Source of the DNA: Synergistetes bacterium HGW-Synergistetes-1
GTDB taxonomy: Bacteria; Synergistota; Synergistia; Synergistales; Synergistaceae
Direction: 5' to 3'
Assembly: GCA_002839185.1 (NCBI GenBank)
Contig: PGXO01000003.1
Location: 62,001-126,000 of the forward strand
Length of the DNA: 64,000 nucleotides
This document shows positions 8,253 through 16,399 of the stretch, in pieces; the stretch's first letter is position 1; each line of letters starts with the position of its first letter. Position numbers and translations under genes: made by a program. The notes under the pieces were generated by a model that saw only the letters and a list, made by a program, of their open reading frames with translations, ran no database searches and was not told the origin of the DNA.

Positions 8253-9545
8253 TTACCTTCTGATGAAGAGAGCCTTTCCCCAGTCCGCCCCCACTCCGAC
8301 CCAAATAACCGGAACTCCGGCCTCTTCTTCGATAAATTTTATAAACTCTTGAGCCTGTATCGGAAGTGTTTTGAAATCGTTGCAGAAAGAGAGCTCTTCT
8401 CTCCATCCTTCAAAAGTCTTGTAGACAGGACGTGCTTTCCAGGAATCACTGTTCGTTATGTCGAGGATCTTTTTTTCTTCCCCATCGACATCGTATGCAG
8501 TACAGATCTTTAGCTCATCCACCCCTGTGAGGATATCGAGTTTCGTCAGCGCGAGTGCGTGCACGCCGTTTTCTTTCAACGCGTATCTGAGGGCAGGCAG
8601 ATCAAACCATCCGACTCTCCTTGGCTCCATGGTCACCCCCGCAAACTCTTTTCCCCTGTTTCTGATAAAAGCAGTCACGGCGCTTGTTTCTTCCGTAACG
8701 AAGGGACCGTCGTCGTTTCTTGTCGAGTAAGCCTTGGCAACACCGATTATGCGCATCGGAGAATTCCACCTGAGACCTGTCCCCGTAAGTGCCGCCGCAG
8801 ATAACGAAGATATTGGCATCACATATGGGTAGAGACCGCGTTCAACGTCGTTAAGAGCTCCGTCGCAGGCTTCGAAGAGGATCCCTTGATTTTTTGATAC
8901 AGCCTTCTCAACTATCTCTTCAGGGTTTCCTATGTACGGTATGAGCCTTTCTCCAAGACGAAGACATTTTGCATAGAGCTCGTCGGGATCCAGTGCCTTT
9001 TCACCGTAAATTTTTATGAAATATTCGTTCTTTACATTCAAGTTCTCTTTTATTTTGTCGTGGAGTATGTCCGGATAGAGAAGATCGGTTATCCTTATCC
9101 CCATTCTTCTGTATTTGTCTGAACAGCTGTGCCCAAATCCCTGTTCGACCATTGTCCTGTTCCTGTTGTGACCAAGTTTGCGGCCATCAAGCACATCAAG
9201 TTTTTTATGATAGTCGAGTATAAGGTGGCATGACTTGCTTATGGTAAGCCGGGCTTTGAGGACCCCTGCCTCCTTTAGCATCGCTATTTCGTCTGATACC
9301 TTTTCAAGGTCCAGCGTCACGCCGCCGCAGATAAGGCAGTTTTTGCCGTCATGGTGGATCCCGCTGGGCAGGTGGCTTACTCTGTATTTTTCACCGCAGG
9401 CAAATATTGTCCGCCCGCCGTTTGAACACCCCTGAAAACGGACAACGACATCAGATCTGTTTGCAATGAAGTCCACAATTCTTCCCTTGCCTTCATTGCC
9501 CCACTGAGTTCCAATGACCATGTTCGTCTCTGAGCCTGTCATCAT
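8253..9545 (-). CDS. Divergent adenylosuccinate synthetase homologue with substituted catalytic residues
   Basis: At 430 residues this has the full length and clear colinearity of PurA, the GTP-dependent enzyme joining IMP and aspartate. GTP-site motifs remain: GNEGKG at 16-21 and TKLDILTG for the guanine. Compared with E. coli PurA from memory, the catalytic base Asp13 is Asn17, the general acid His41 is Arg45, the GTTGRG IMP loop (T129) is rewritten, Gln224 is Asp and Arg303 is Glu, while Arg143 and Arg305 appear kept. I checked the AAT (Asn17) and CGG (Arg45) codons in the DNA. It should therefore not do ordinary PurA chemistry; it may be a neofunctionalised ligase or a pseudoenzyme. Its ATG overlaps the stop of the deacetylase gene (ATGA), ending a cell-envelope and division operon rather than a purine one. 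Confidence 0.85.
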   Translation of the reverse strand: MMTGSETNMVIGTQWGNEGKGRIVDFIANRSDVVVRFQGCSNGGRTIFACGEKYRVSHLPSGIHHDGKNCLICGGVTLDLEKVSDEIAMLKEAGVLKARLTISKSCHLILDYHKKLDVLDGRKLGHNRNRTMVEQGFGHSCSDKYRRMGIRITDLLYPDILHDKIKENLNVKNEYFIKIYGEKALDPDELYAKCLRLGERLIPYIGNPEEIVEKAVSKNQGILFEACDGALNDVERGLYPYVMPISSLSAAALTGTGLRWNSPMRIIGVAKAYSTRNDDGPFVTEETSAVTAFIRNRGKEFAGVTMEPRRVGWFDLPALRYALKENGVHALALTKLDILTGVDELKICTAYDVDGEEKKILDITNSDSWKARPVYKTFEGWREELSFCNDFKTLPIQAQEFIKFIEEEAGVPVIWVGVGADWGKALFIRR

Positions 9546-10561
9546 TGTTCTTCTCCATCCTCATTTTCTTTCTGTGTTTCAGCCATCTCTGGAATCGTCA
9601 CCAGCCGGACCGGAAGTTTCGTGTATTCCTTATTCAGTGTTTCGAGAAAGAGAAGGGTAGCCGGTCTGAAATGGCAGATAACTATCATATCCCCTCTCTG
9701 CAGTGTCGTTTTTACGACCTGGTCAAACCTGGCTTTTATTGAATCCTTGTCCGGTGTCCCATCGAGGAATCCTCTGTTTCTTAAGGTCATTATACCCGCA
9801 GCTTTGGCTGCCTCATAAGCAACGCTTTTGCCGGAAGTCCTGCTGTCCAGAAACAACAGTCTCCTCTCTTTAAGCACATCAATTATCGGGACCATTATGT
9901 CCCATTTTGAAGTCGCAAGGGAACCTCTGTGGTTGTTTATGCCTATCGGTGAAGGAAGCGAGTTCAGAGCCTTGATCGTTACTTCTCGTATCCTGTTCCG
10001 GTCCATTCCCTCGCCCACCAGGTATTCTTTGGAGTCCTTGTCTATCTCAGCCTGCATTGGCAGATGCAGCAGATAGGGTATTCCGGCGGCATCTGCAATG
10101 GCTGCTGTTTCGCCGGCGTACCTAGTGTAGGGAAGTATCGCCCATGTCAGAGGCAGGTTGAATGATGCGACTTTTTTTGCCATATCGGCGGCATTTCCCC
10201 CATCATCGACCACTATTGCCAGAATGGGTCTTTTGTCCGGGGTCTTTTGGGGGAGAACTTCTTCCTCGACTCGCACATCTTTGCTCAGCACAGGAGGAAA
10301 CTCTTTCTCTTCCTCCTGCGGTTTCGTGCCTGATATCACTTTTGGATCGTCTTTATTCCCTCTAAAGAGAGATACCGCTTTGGATCTGAACTGATCAGCA
10401 GTGGCCGATATGTTCTCTACCCTTCTCACCACAGAAGGAGAAAACTTTTCAGGATAGATCCTGCAAAAGGCGAAGAGCAACACTAAAGATAGGACTGCCA
10501 GCAAAGCCAGTTTGAGAAGACCATTTATAAGGCTCTCTTTGTTCTTGTAGTGGCGTCCCAT
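9542..10561 (-). CDS. YibQ-like divergent polysaccharide deacetylase
   Basis: A 339-residue protein with an N-terminal membrane anchor (about 13-34), a low-complexity charged linker and a divergent polysaccharide deacetylase domain of the YibQ/DUF610 family (about 110-330, beginning ILAIVVDDGGN). In this family the NodB fold is present; visible are the HLPMQ, INNHRGS and LDSRTS segments. It is expected to act in the periplasm on cell-wall or envelope glycan. YibQ genes commonly follow envC and ctp genes, as here. The start at 10561 is chosen from AAAGGTGG five bases upstream. It overlaps the following purA-like gene by four bases. Confidence 0.8.
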   Translation of the reverse strand: MGRHYKNKESLINGLLKLALLAVLSLVLLFAFCRIYPEKFSPSVVRRVENISATADQFRSKAVSLFRGNKDDPKVISGTKPQEEEKEFPPVLSKDVRVEEEVLPQKTPDKRPILAIVVDDGGNAADMAKKVASFNLPLTWAILPYTRYAGETAAIADAAGIPYLLHLPMQAEIDKDSKEYLVGEGMDRNRIREVTIKALNSLPSPIGINNHRGSLATSKWDIMVPIIDVLKERRLLFLDSRTSGKSVAYEAAKAAGIMTLRNRGFLDGTPDKDSIKARFDQVVKTTLQRGDMIVICHFRPATLLFLETLNKEYTKLPVRLVTIPEMAETQKENEDGEEQ

Positions 10562-10575
10562 TCGATCCACCTTTT

Positions 10576-11784
10576 CTATTTAGCTTGTTTTTTCTTCTTT
10601 GCAACTTCCTTGCGAAGTATTTCAAGCCCTTTACGGAGCTGTTTGTCGTTGATCTTTTCTTTTGTTATCTCACCTTCGACCTTTACGTTGGGTTCAAGGC
10701 CTTTGTGGTCGATAACGAACCCGGAAGGTGTCGTATAGCGTGCGATAGTTATATAAATGCCTGAGTTGTCCGGCAGGTTGAATAGTGACTGCACGGATCC
10801 CTTGCCGAATGTCTTTTTTCCGACAATAGTTGCCCTCTTGTGGTCTTTTAAGGCTCCTGCAAGTATCTCTGCTGCGCTTGCGCTTCCCTCGTTTACCAAA
10901 GCTACGACCGGCAGCTTGGTAGCCCTTCCTTCAACAGCGTACAGCGTGTCATTGGCCTTTTCGAAGCGGCCCTTCATTCCTACCACTACTCCTCCGCTTA
11001 TGAACTGTGACGTTACATCAACGCAGGAATTAAGAAGGCCTCCGGGATTGTTTCTGAGATCCAGCAGGATCCCTGTTGCTTTTTTAGCTTTGGCAGATTT
11101 TATTATCGCCTCGAGCTCAGCATCAGTCTTCAGGTTGAACTGATTTATTTTTATATATGCTGTCCTTCCGCCAAGCATTTCCAGCCTTACTGTCTTTATC
11201 TTAATTATTTCCCTTACTATGACAAACTCCAGTAATTTTTCTTCATTTTTACGCCTGACACCGATCTTTACCGACTTTCCGGCGGGACCCCTCAAAAGTT
11301 TGACGACCTCGTCGCTGGTCATCCCAATTACATTCTTTTCGTCGACCTTCACGATCTCATCAAGCGGCTTCAGACCTACCCTGTCGGCAGGAGTGTTCTC
11401 TATAGGTGCTATAACTATAGTACGTCCGTCACGGGAGGTGATGTATATCCCCAGACCTCCATACTCGCCCTCCATCTCAAGGTTCTCTTCCTCCAGCTCC
11501 TTGGGTTCCACAAAACGCGTAAATGGGTCACCTACAGAGCTGACCAGACCTTTCATGGCCCCGTAATACATTTTTGTGTCATCGATGGTGCCTTTTTTGT
11601 CTCCGTCGACCTGGTACGTCTCAAGAACCATCTTAGTTTGTTTGATTATCGCAAGCTGCTGGGACGAAAAAGGAAGCCCCTTTGGCCAGTCGGCGCTGAT
11701 CGCCTGGGGGGTCATATATATACCTGCAGCCACCATCAGACCTAAAACAATGCCAAGAGCTACATCTCTGTATTTATTAAACAT
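10576..11784 (-). CDS. ctpA: C-terminal processing protease, S41 family
   Basis: A 402-residue periplasmic serine protease. It has an N-terminal membrane segment (about 7-24), a PDZ domain (about 100-180, with GGLGIYI and the LRGPAGKSV segment) and an S41 catalytic core. The core shows the NEGSASAAEIL nucleophile motif near residue 300 and the catalytic Lys in TFGKGSVQS near 328. Enzymes of this type trim periplasmic or envelope proteins and often regulate murein hydrolases. It is in the classic envC-ctpA-yibQ order. The frame opens at a GTG at 11793; I prefer the ATG at 11784 because AAAGG lies closer to the usual spacing. Confidence 0.9.
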   Translation of the reverse strand: MFNKYRDVALGIVLGLMVAAGIYMTPQAISADWPKGLPFSSQQLAIIKQTKMVLETYQVDGDKKGTIDDTKMYYGAMKGLVSSVGDPFTRFVEPKELEEENLEMEGEYGGLGIYITSRDGRTIVIAPIENTPADRVGLKPLDEIVKVDEKNVIGMTSDEVVKLLRGPAGKSVKIGVRRKNEEKLLEFVIVREIIKIKTVRLEMLGGRTAYIKINQFNLKTDAELEAIIKSAKAKKATGILLDLRNNPGGLLNSCVDVTSQFISGGVVVGMKGRFEKANDTLYAVEGRATKLPVVALVNEGSASAAEILAGALKDHKRATIVGKKTFGKGSVQSLFNLPDNSGIYITIARYTTPSGFVIDHKGLEPNVKVEGEITKEKINDKQLRKGLEILRKEVAKKKKQAK

Positions 11785-11824
11785 GAAGACCACTAACCTT
11801 TCTTTGTGCTTGTAAATTTATTTG

Positions 11825-13039
11825 TTACTGCAGGTATCTCATTGGATTGACAGCATCTCCGTTTACCCTGGTTTCGAAATGGAGATGGTTTCCGGTAGCG
11901 ACCCCGGTGGCTCCTACCCTGCCTATAAGACTCCCCCTGTTTACCTTTGCCCCTTCTGTACATTCTATCTTTGAGAGATGAGCGTATACCGTGGTGAGGT
12001 TTCCCCCGTGGTCAAGGATGACCACGTGTCCGTAGCCGCTAAGCCATCCGGTAAAGAGAACTTCGCCTGTATCAGCGGCTTTGACCGGAGTGCCGTTAGG
12101 GGCGCTGATATCAAGCCCCGTGTGGGTAATTTTTGTTTTGAATATCGGGTGTATCCTGGTTCCGTAGGTGCTTGTTATTGTACCCTGTACCGGCCAGGCC
12201 AGCCTTCCGCCTCTATAGTAAACTGTCTGTGGTTTCCCGGGGTGCTTCTGTGCAGCCAGTTTTCTTTTTTCTGCCAGCAATCTTTTGACTGTTGCCTGGA
12301 GCTCTTTTGACGCCCTGAGAAGCTCATTCTGCTGAGCCATGTAGAGATCCTTGTCCTTGCGTACTCTGGCAAGTATCGCGTTTCGCTCATTTGCCGCACC
12401 TTTTAGCTCATTTGTCTGCGTTTTCAGTTCTTTCCCGTGTGATTCAAGGCTTGACTTTTGAGTCTTAAGCTGTTCCTGTGTTTCGCTCAGTTTCTGTTTC
12501 TGGAATTTTAGTTCGTTTATGAGCTGCTGGTCCTGCTCAGCTATTTTGCCGAGCAGATAGGAGTTAGCCAGAGCATCCTCCGCTCCCTGCGATGAGAGTA
12601 AAAGGTTAAAGTCACTTACTCCGCCGTACTTATAGATAGAGACGAGACGATGCTTTAAGAGCTCTTCTACCTCGGCTATCCTTTTGTTTTTCTCAACTAT
12701 TTCGTTTGAAAGATTCACAATGTTCTTCTGGACCTTTCTTACTTTTAGACTTACTACATTTACCTTCTGCTGGGTTATCGTTATTTTTTGGCTCAATACC
12801 TCTATTTGCTGCGTAACTGTCTTTTCCTTTTTGGTGGTCTCATTGAGTTTTTTCTTTGTAGTTGATATCTGATTTTGTATCCTCTTATACTCTTCTTCCT
12901 GTTTTTTGATCTGCCTGTCAAGGTCATCCTCTTTTTTTTCGGCAGCATAAATCAGTCCTCCTGAAAAAAAGAGAAGGAGTGATGCGGTGAGAAAAAAGAA
13001 AATTAAAAAACCTGTGATCCTTTTGCAGTACAAATTCAT
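11825..13039 (-). CDS. EnvC-like murein hydrolase, coiled coil plus M23 (LytM) domain
   Basis: A 404-residue exported protein: signal peptide about 1-31, a long Lys/Glu/Gln-rich coiled coil from about 33 to 255, and a C-terminal M23 domain (about 279-404). Unlike E. coli EnvC, whose LytM site is degenerate, the zinc and catalytic residues all appear present: H306 and D310 in HTGLD, H354 in YAHLS, and H385 and H387 in HLHFE. It may therefore cut peptidoglycan itself rather than only activating amidases. It lies directly downstream of ftsE-ftsX, whose complex is known to bind and control EnvC-type proteins by their coiled coil. Confidence 0.9.
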   Translation of the reverse strand: MNLYCKRITGFLIFFFLTASLLLFFSGGLIYAAEKKEDDLDRQIKKQEEEYKRIQNQISTTKKKLNETTKKEKTVTQQIEVLSQKITITQQKVNVVSLKVRKVQKNIVNLSNEIVEKNKRIAEVEELLKHRLVSIYKYGGVSDFNLLLSSQGAEDALANSYLLGKIAEQDQQLINELKFQKQKLSETQEQLKTQKSSLESHGKELKTQTNELKGAANERNAILARVRKDKDLYMAQQNELLRASKELQATVKRLLAEKRKLAAQKHPGKPQTVYYRGGRLAWPVQGTITSTYGTRIHPIFKTKITHTGLDISAPNGTPVKAADTGEVLFTGWLSGYGHVVILDHGGNLTTVYAHLSKIECTEGAKVNRGSLIGRVGATGVATGNHLHFETRVNGDAVNPMRYLQ

Positions 13040-13060
13040 TTTTACCCCCCGAAAAATCCT

Positions 13061-13945
13061 TTAAAGCGGTTTCGATGCTTTCCTTATAAATTTTTCCACT
13101 GCCATCAGACTTGAAATAAGACTCACTGTTGCACCGCAGCATATAAGCATAAATGCAAGTTTACCTGTAAGTTTTGTCGATTCTATGAACGGTATGAAAG
13201 GAAGCATGTCTTTTAATCTGGTCACCGCGGCATAGTATGTGCCTCCAAGAAGGAGAGATGCAAAAAATGCCCCTGTAAGACCAAGTATAAAGCCCTGAAT
13301 GACAAATGGAAGAGTCACATAGGTCGACGTAGCTCCTACCATCATCATTACGCCTATCTCTTCTTCCCTCGAATAGACAGATATCCTTATTGTGTTGAAA
13401 AGGACTACCCCGCTTGCCGCTATAGCGACCAGCAGCATAACGATCGAAAACTTTTCAACAAAGCCTGATACTTTCGTTAGTTTTTCAGCAACTCGTCCAG
13501 CGTAAACGATATCCTCTATCTCAGGAACAGCGACAAGCAGACGCGCCGTTTCGGCTACATCTGAAGCTTTTCTCACCTTTATCTCAATGCTTTCGGGCAG
13601 CGGGTTCTCTCCCAGCAGCATAACAGCTTTTGCCTGCTCTCCGATCCTGGAGCGGAGACGTTCAAGCGCCATATCTTTTGTTATCAGTTTCGTCTCTTTG
13701 ACATAAGGAAGCGCTTCAATAGCTTTTTCCGCTGCCTTAACATCAGCTTTCGGTTTGAGGTAAGCCTGTATCGTCATCTGGTTTTCAAGCGAACTGACGA
13801 TATTTCTTACGTTAAGCACAAAGAGGGTGCTGGCTCCTATTATGAAAAAAACAGACATGGCAGTAAATATTGTCAGCAGGCTCATGCCCCAATGGCGAAC
13901 GATAAGCCTCCATCCGTCCCTGCACGCATATCTAACAGCTGCCAT
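13061..13945 (-). CDS. ftsX: Cell division protein FtsX
   Basis: A 294-residue membrane protein with one N-terminal membrane segment (about 21-42), a periplasmic loop (about 45-160) and three C-terminal membrane segments, the standard FtsX topology. With FtsE it forms an ABC-type complex that passes cytoplasmic signals to periplasmic murein hydrolases, here presumably the adjacent EnvC-like protein. The start at 13945 is supported by GGGAGGT about 10 bases upstream; the frame extends to 13954. It overlaps the end of ftsE. Confidence 0.93.
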   Translation of the reverse strand: MAAVRYACRDGWRLIVRHWGMSLLTIFTAMSVFFIIGASTLFVLNVRNIVSSLENQMTIQAYLKPKADVKAAEKAIEALPYVKETKLITKDMALERLRSRIGEQAKAVMLLGENPLPESIEIKVRKASDVAETARLLVAVPEIEDIVYAGRVAEKLTKVSGFVEKFSIVMLLVAIAASGVVLFNTIRISVYSREEEIGVMMMVGATSTYVTLPFVIQGFILGLTGAFFASLLLGGTYYAAVTRLKDMLPFIPFIESTKLTGKLAFMLICCGATVSLISSLMAVEKFIRKASKPL

Positions 13946-14627
13946 GAAGTTCATACCTCCCCTGCTCTTCGTCCCTTACGATGCGTCCTCTGTGTATTTC
14001 TATGACCCGGTGCCGGTATGTGTCGACAAGGTACTGGTTATGCGTCGCCATCATCACTGTCGTTCCTGCCGCGTTTATTCCCAGTATCAGCTGCATTATC
14101 TCATCTGCTGTATGAGTATCAAGGTTACCGGTAGGTTCGTCTGCGATCAAAAGCGAAGGGCTGTTTACTATAGCTCTTGCAATTGCCAGTCGCTGCTGTT
14201 CACCACCGGAAAGCTGCGGCGGGTATAAATTTCTCCTGCGCCATATCCCTACAAGCTTAAGGACCTCAGAGACCCTCTCAGTAATCTCCCGCGGGGTAAG
14301 TCCCATTACCTCAAGAACAAAGGCAACATTCTCGAATGCTGTCAGGTTCGGAAGAAGAAGAAAACTTTGGAAGACGACCCCTATGTCCCTCCTGAAAAGG
14401 GCAAGGTCGAATCTGTTGATCTTCCTTAAAAGGTTCCCTCCTACGCTTATTTGCCCCCTGGTCGGGATGACCTCACGTGTAATACAGCGCATAAGTGTCG
14501 TTTTCCCTGATCCGGTCTCCCCTACAAGGTAAACGAACTCTCCTTTTTCAACCTGCATATATATATCTTCCAATGCTATTATGTCGGGCTGGAATATCTT
14601 TGTTACCCCGGAAAATTTTATTTCCAT
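13932..14627 (-). CDS. ftsE: Cell division ATP-binding protein FtsE
   Basis: A 231-residue ABC ATPase. Walker A is GETGSGKTT at 36-44, the signature LSGGEQQRL starts at 139, Walker B is LLIADEP at 159-165 and the H-loop is MMATHN. It has the short single-domain layout of FtsE. It overlaps ftsX by 14 bases and follows the transketolase-like gene by about 10 bases, so it belongs to the long envelope operon. Confidence 0.93.
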   Translation of the reverse strand: MEIKFSGVTKIFQPDIIALEDIYMQVEKGEFVYLVGETGSGKTTLMRCITREVIPTRGQISVGGNLLRKINRFDLALFRRDIGVVFQSFLLLPNLTAFENVAFVLEVMGLTPREITERVSEVLKLVGIWRRRNLYPPQLSGGEQQRLAIARAIVNSPSLLIADEPTGNLDTHTADEIMQLILGINAAGTTVMMATHNQYLVDTYRHRVIEIHRGRIVRDEEQGRYELHGSC

Positions 14628-14637
14628 ATCAGAAAAA

Positions 14638-15582
14638 CTACCTCCTGCGAAGCGCCCATGCCTGCGCTGCTGCGTTAACTATCTCTTTCCATGTCAGTCC
14701 AAAATACTCCCGGAGCTCTTCAGGGGTCCCGCTGTGGACGAATTGGTCGTCTATCGCGACAAACCTCACCGGCACCGGATAGGTTCTGCAAAGGCACTCT
14801 GCAGTTGCGCTGCACAGACCTCCTATATAGCTGTGCTCTTCTGCTACAACACAGCAGCCGGTCCTTCTTACAGAGGCGAGGAGTGCCTGCTCAGGGAAAG
14901 GCTTCAGGCTGTAAAAGTCGAGTATCTCGATATCGATTCCCTGCTGGTCCAGTATATCAGCAGCCTTAAGAGCCTGATGGCCCATAATGCCGCAGGTGCA
15001 TACTGTGACTGAGGTACCCTCGCGCAAAAGCCTTGCTCCTCCGAAACTGAAATCTCCATCAGGGTCATCGTTCAGCTGCGAAAGCGGAGTTTGTCCAAGC
15101 CTTATATAAACAGGGCCTTCAGACTTGCGCGCGGCATCTGCTATGCCCCTGACTGAATTTCTGTCAGAAGGAACAGCTACACTCATATTGGGCATTGCTC
15201 TCATGAGAGTCAGATCCTCTGTCATTATTCTTGAGGCTCCCTCCTCACCGCAGGAAAGCCCTCCGTCAGGCACTGCTATCCTAACAGGCAGCGACGGAAG
15301 GGCAAGCGACTCTCTTATCTGTGAATAACTCCTGCTCAGAATTTTTGAAGATATCCCTGCTATCCATGGTTTTTTACCGTTCAATGCAAGCCCTGCGGCA
15401 TTGAGTATCATGTTTGGATCTGAGGCAGATGACACGAATATTTTTTCCTCCGGCAGGTCCTTTAAGGGACCAAGATCCATGTCCATTTCCTGGACAACTA
15501 GAATGAAATCTTCGTCCTCCGCGAACGAAACAAGATATTCACAAAAATCATTCCACGTACATGTTTTCGTCCTGTCATCCAT
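14638..15582 (-). CDS. Transketolase-like protein, C-terminal half, divergent
   Basis: A 314-residue protein colinear with the pyrimidine-binding and C-terminal domains of transketolase/DXS. LMRAMPNMSV with PSDRNSV, and GPVYIRLGQTP, are typical. The usual GIAEQ segment with its catalytic Glu reads SASDPNM, and the SHQ region reads ASRIM, so key catalytic positions are altered. The start at 15582 is chosen because GGAGGG lies upstream and the ATG overlaps the stop of the N-terminal-half gene by eight bases, implying coupled synthesis of the two halves. Split transketolases are common in anaerobes, but they normally keep these residues. The neighbours are envelope genes, not pentose phosphate genes. 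Confidence 0.75.
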   Translation of the reverse strand: MDDRTKTCTWNDFCEYLVSFAEDEDFILVVQEMDMDLGPLKDLPEEKIFVSSASDPNMILNAAGLALNGKKPWIAGISSKILSRSYSQIRESLALPSLPVRIAVPDGGLSCGEEGASRIMTEDLTLMRAMPNMSVAVPSDRNSVRGIADAARKSEGPVYIRLGQTPLSQLNDDPDGDFSFGGARLLREGTSVTVCTCGIMGHQALKAADILDQQGIDIEILDFYSLKPFPEQALLASVRRTGCCVVAEEHSYIGGLCSATAECLCRTYPVPVRFVAIDDQFVHSGTPEELREYFGLTWKEIVNAAAQAWALRRR

Positions 15583-16399
15583 TTGATTTACCCTCCAGCT
15601 CTTCCAAAGCCCTGTCCATTGCTTCAATGCTCAGTCCCTTTTTCGTTCTGGTATGATCGCCTTCTGCAAAGGAGAGTCCTCTTCCGTTCCTTATTGAGGT
15701 AAAGATGGCTGTTGGCTTCGATCCGTCAGGGTCGAGCCTGTTAAAGATCTCCTCCATCGAGGCGAAATCGCTTCCATCCATTTCAAGTATTCTCCATCCG
15801 TATCCGGAAAGACGATCACGGCACTTCACCTGCAGGTCATTTGAATCAGATCCGTCTCTGTGTTTATACGCTGCGATCACGATAATGTTTTTTATATTTT
15901 TATTCGCGCATCTTTCTGCCTCAAGAAAAAAATCATCGCAACTGCACTCGCTCTCTTCCATGAGGCAAAAGACCCTTGCGTTGAGGCCTTCCATGCTTAG
16001 AGACTCGGCAAGAGGTGCAGCTACGGCAAGCTCAGTTCCTGATGTCACACATGGTGCATCTATACCAGGTGTCCTTCTGAAATCCGGCAGGGCCTGCAGC
16101 ATCGCTCCCAGCCTTCTATAGTGCCAAAGTTCTTCTCTCCCGTAGTATCCGCGTTTTGCAAGTATTGAATAGAGGGCAGGGACACCATATTCCGTTCCGA
16201 GGATAAACCTGTCTCTGTCATTTCTCTTCGGACTCTGTGCAAGCAACAGCATCTCTTCCCAGTAGAGATATACAAGGATATCAGATATCAGAAGAGGGAA
16301 TTCAAGGGGACCTGATCGTGCGACACCAACCATCCGCACGATATCTTTCCTTACTTCAGAGGCTATTTGTTCCAGTTCATTTATTCTGGTTATCTCCAT
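15575..16399 (-). CDS. Transketolase-like protein, N-terminal half, lacking thiamine diphosphate motif
   Basis: A 274-residue protein colinear with the N-terminal, thiamine-diphosphate-binding half of transketolase. Family features include IRMVGVARSG-like opening segments, RDRFILG, PALYSILAKRGYY and EELWHYRRLGAMLQ. The cofactor signature GDGE...N is replaced by EESE...KHR, the SKGHA loop reads GTEYG and the GHPD motif reads ALPD, so the conserved histidines and Mg ligands are missing. I checked the EESE codons in the DNA. Cofactor binding and normal catalysis are unlikely. GGAGAA lies upstream of the ATG at 16399, which overlaps the csaB end by 23 bases. Confidence 0.7.
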   Translation of the reverse strand: MEITRINELEQIASEVRKDIVRMVGVARSGPLEFPLLISDILVYLYWEEMLLLAQSPKRNDRDRFILGTEYGVPALYSILAKRGYYGREELWHYRRLGAMLQALPDFRRTPGIDAPCVTSGTELAVAAPLAESLSMEGLNARVFCLMEESECSCDDFFLEAERCANKNIKNIIVIAAYKHRDGSDSNDLQVKCRDRLSGYGWRILEMDGSDFASMEEIFNRLDPDGSKPTAIFTSIRNGRGLSFAEGDHTRTKKGLSIEAMDRALEELEGKSNG

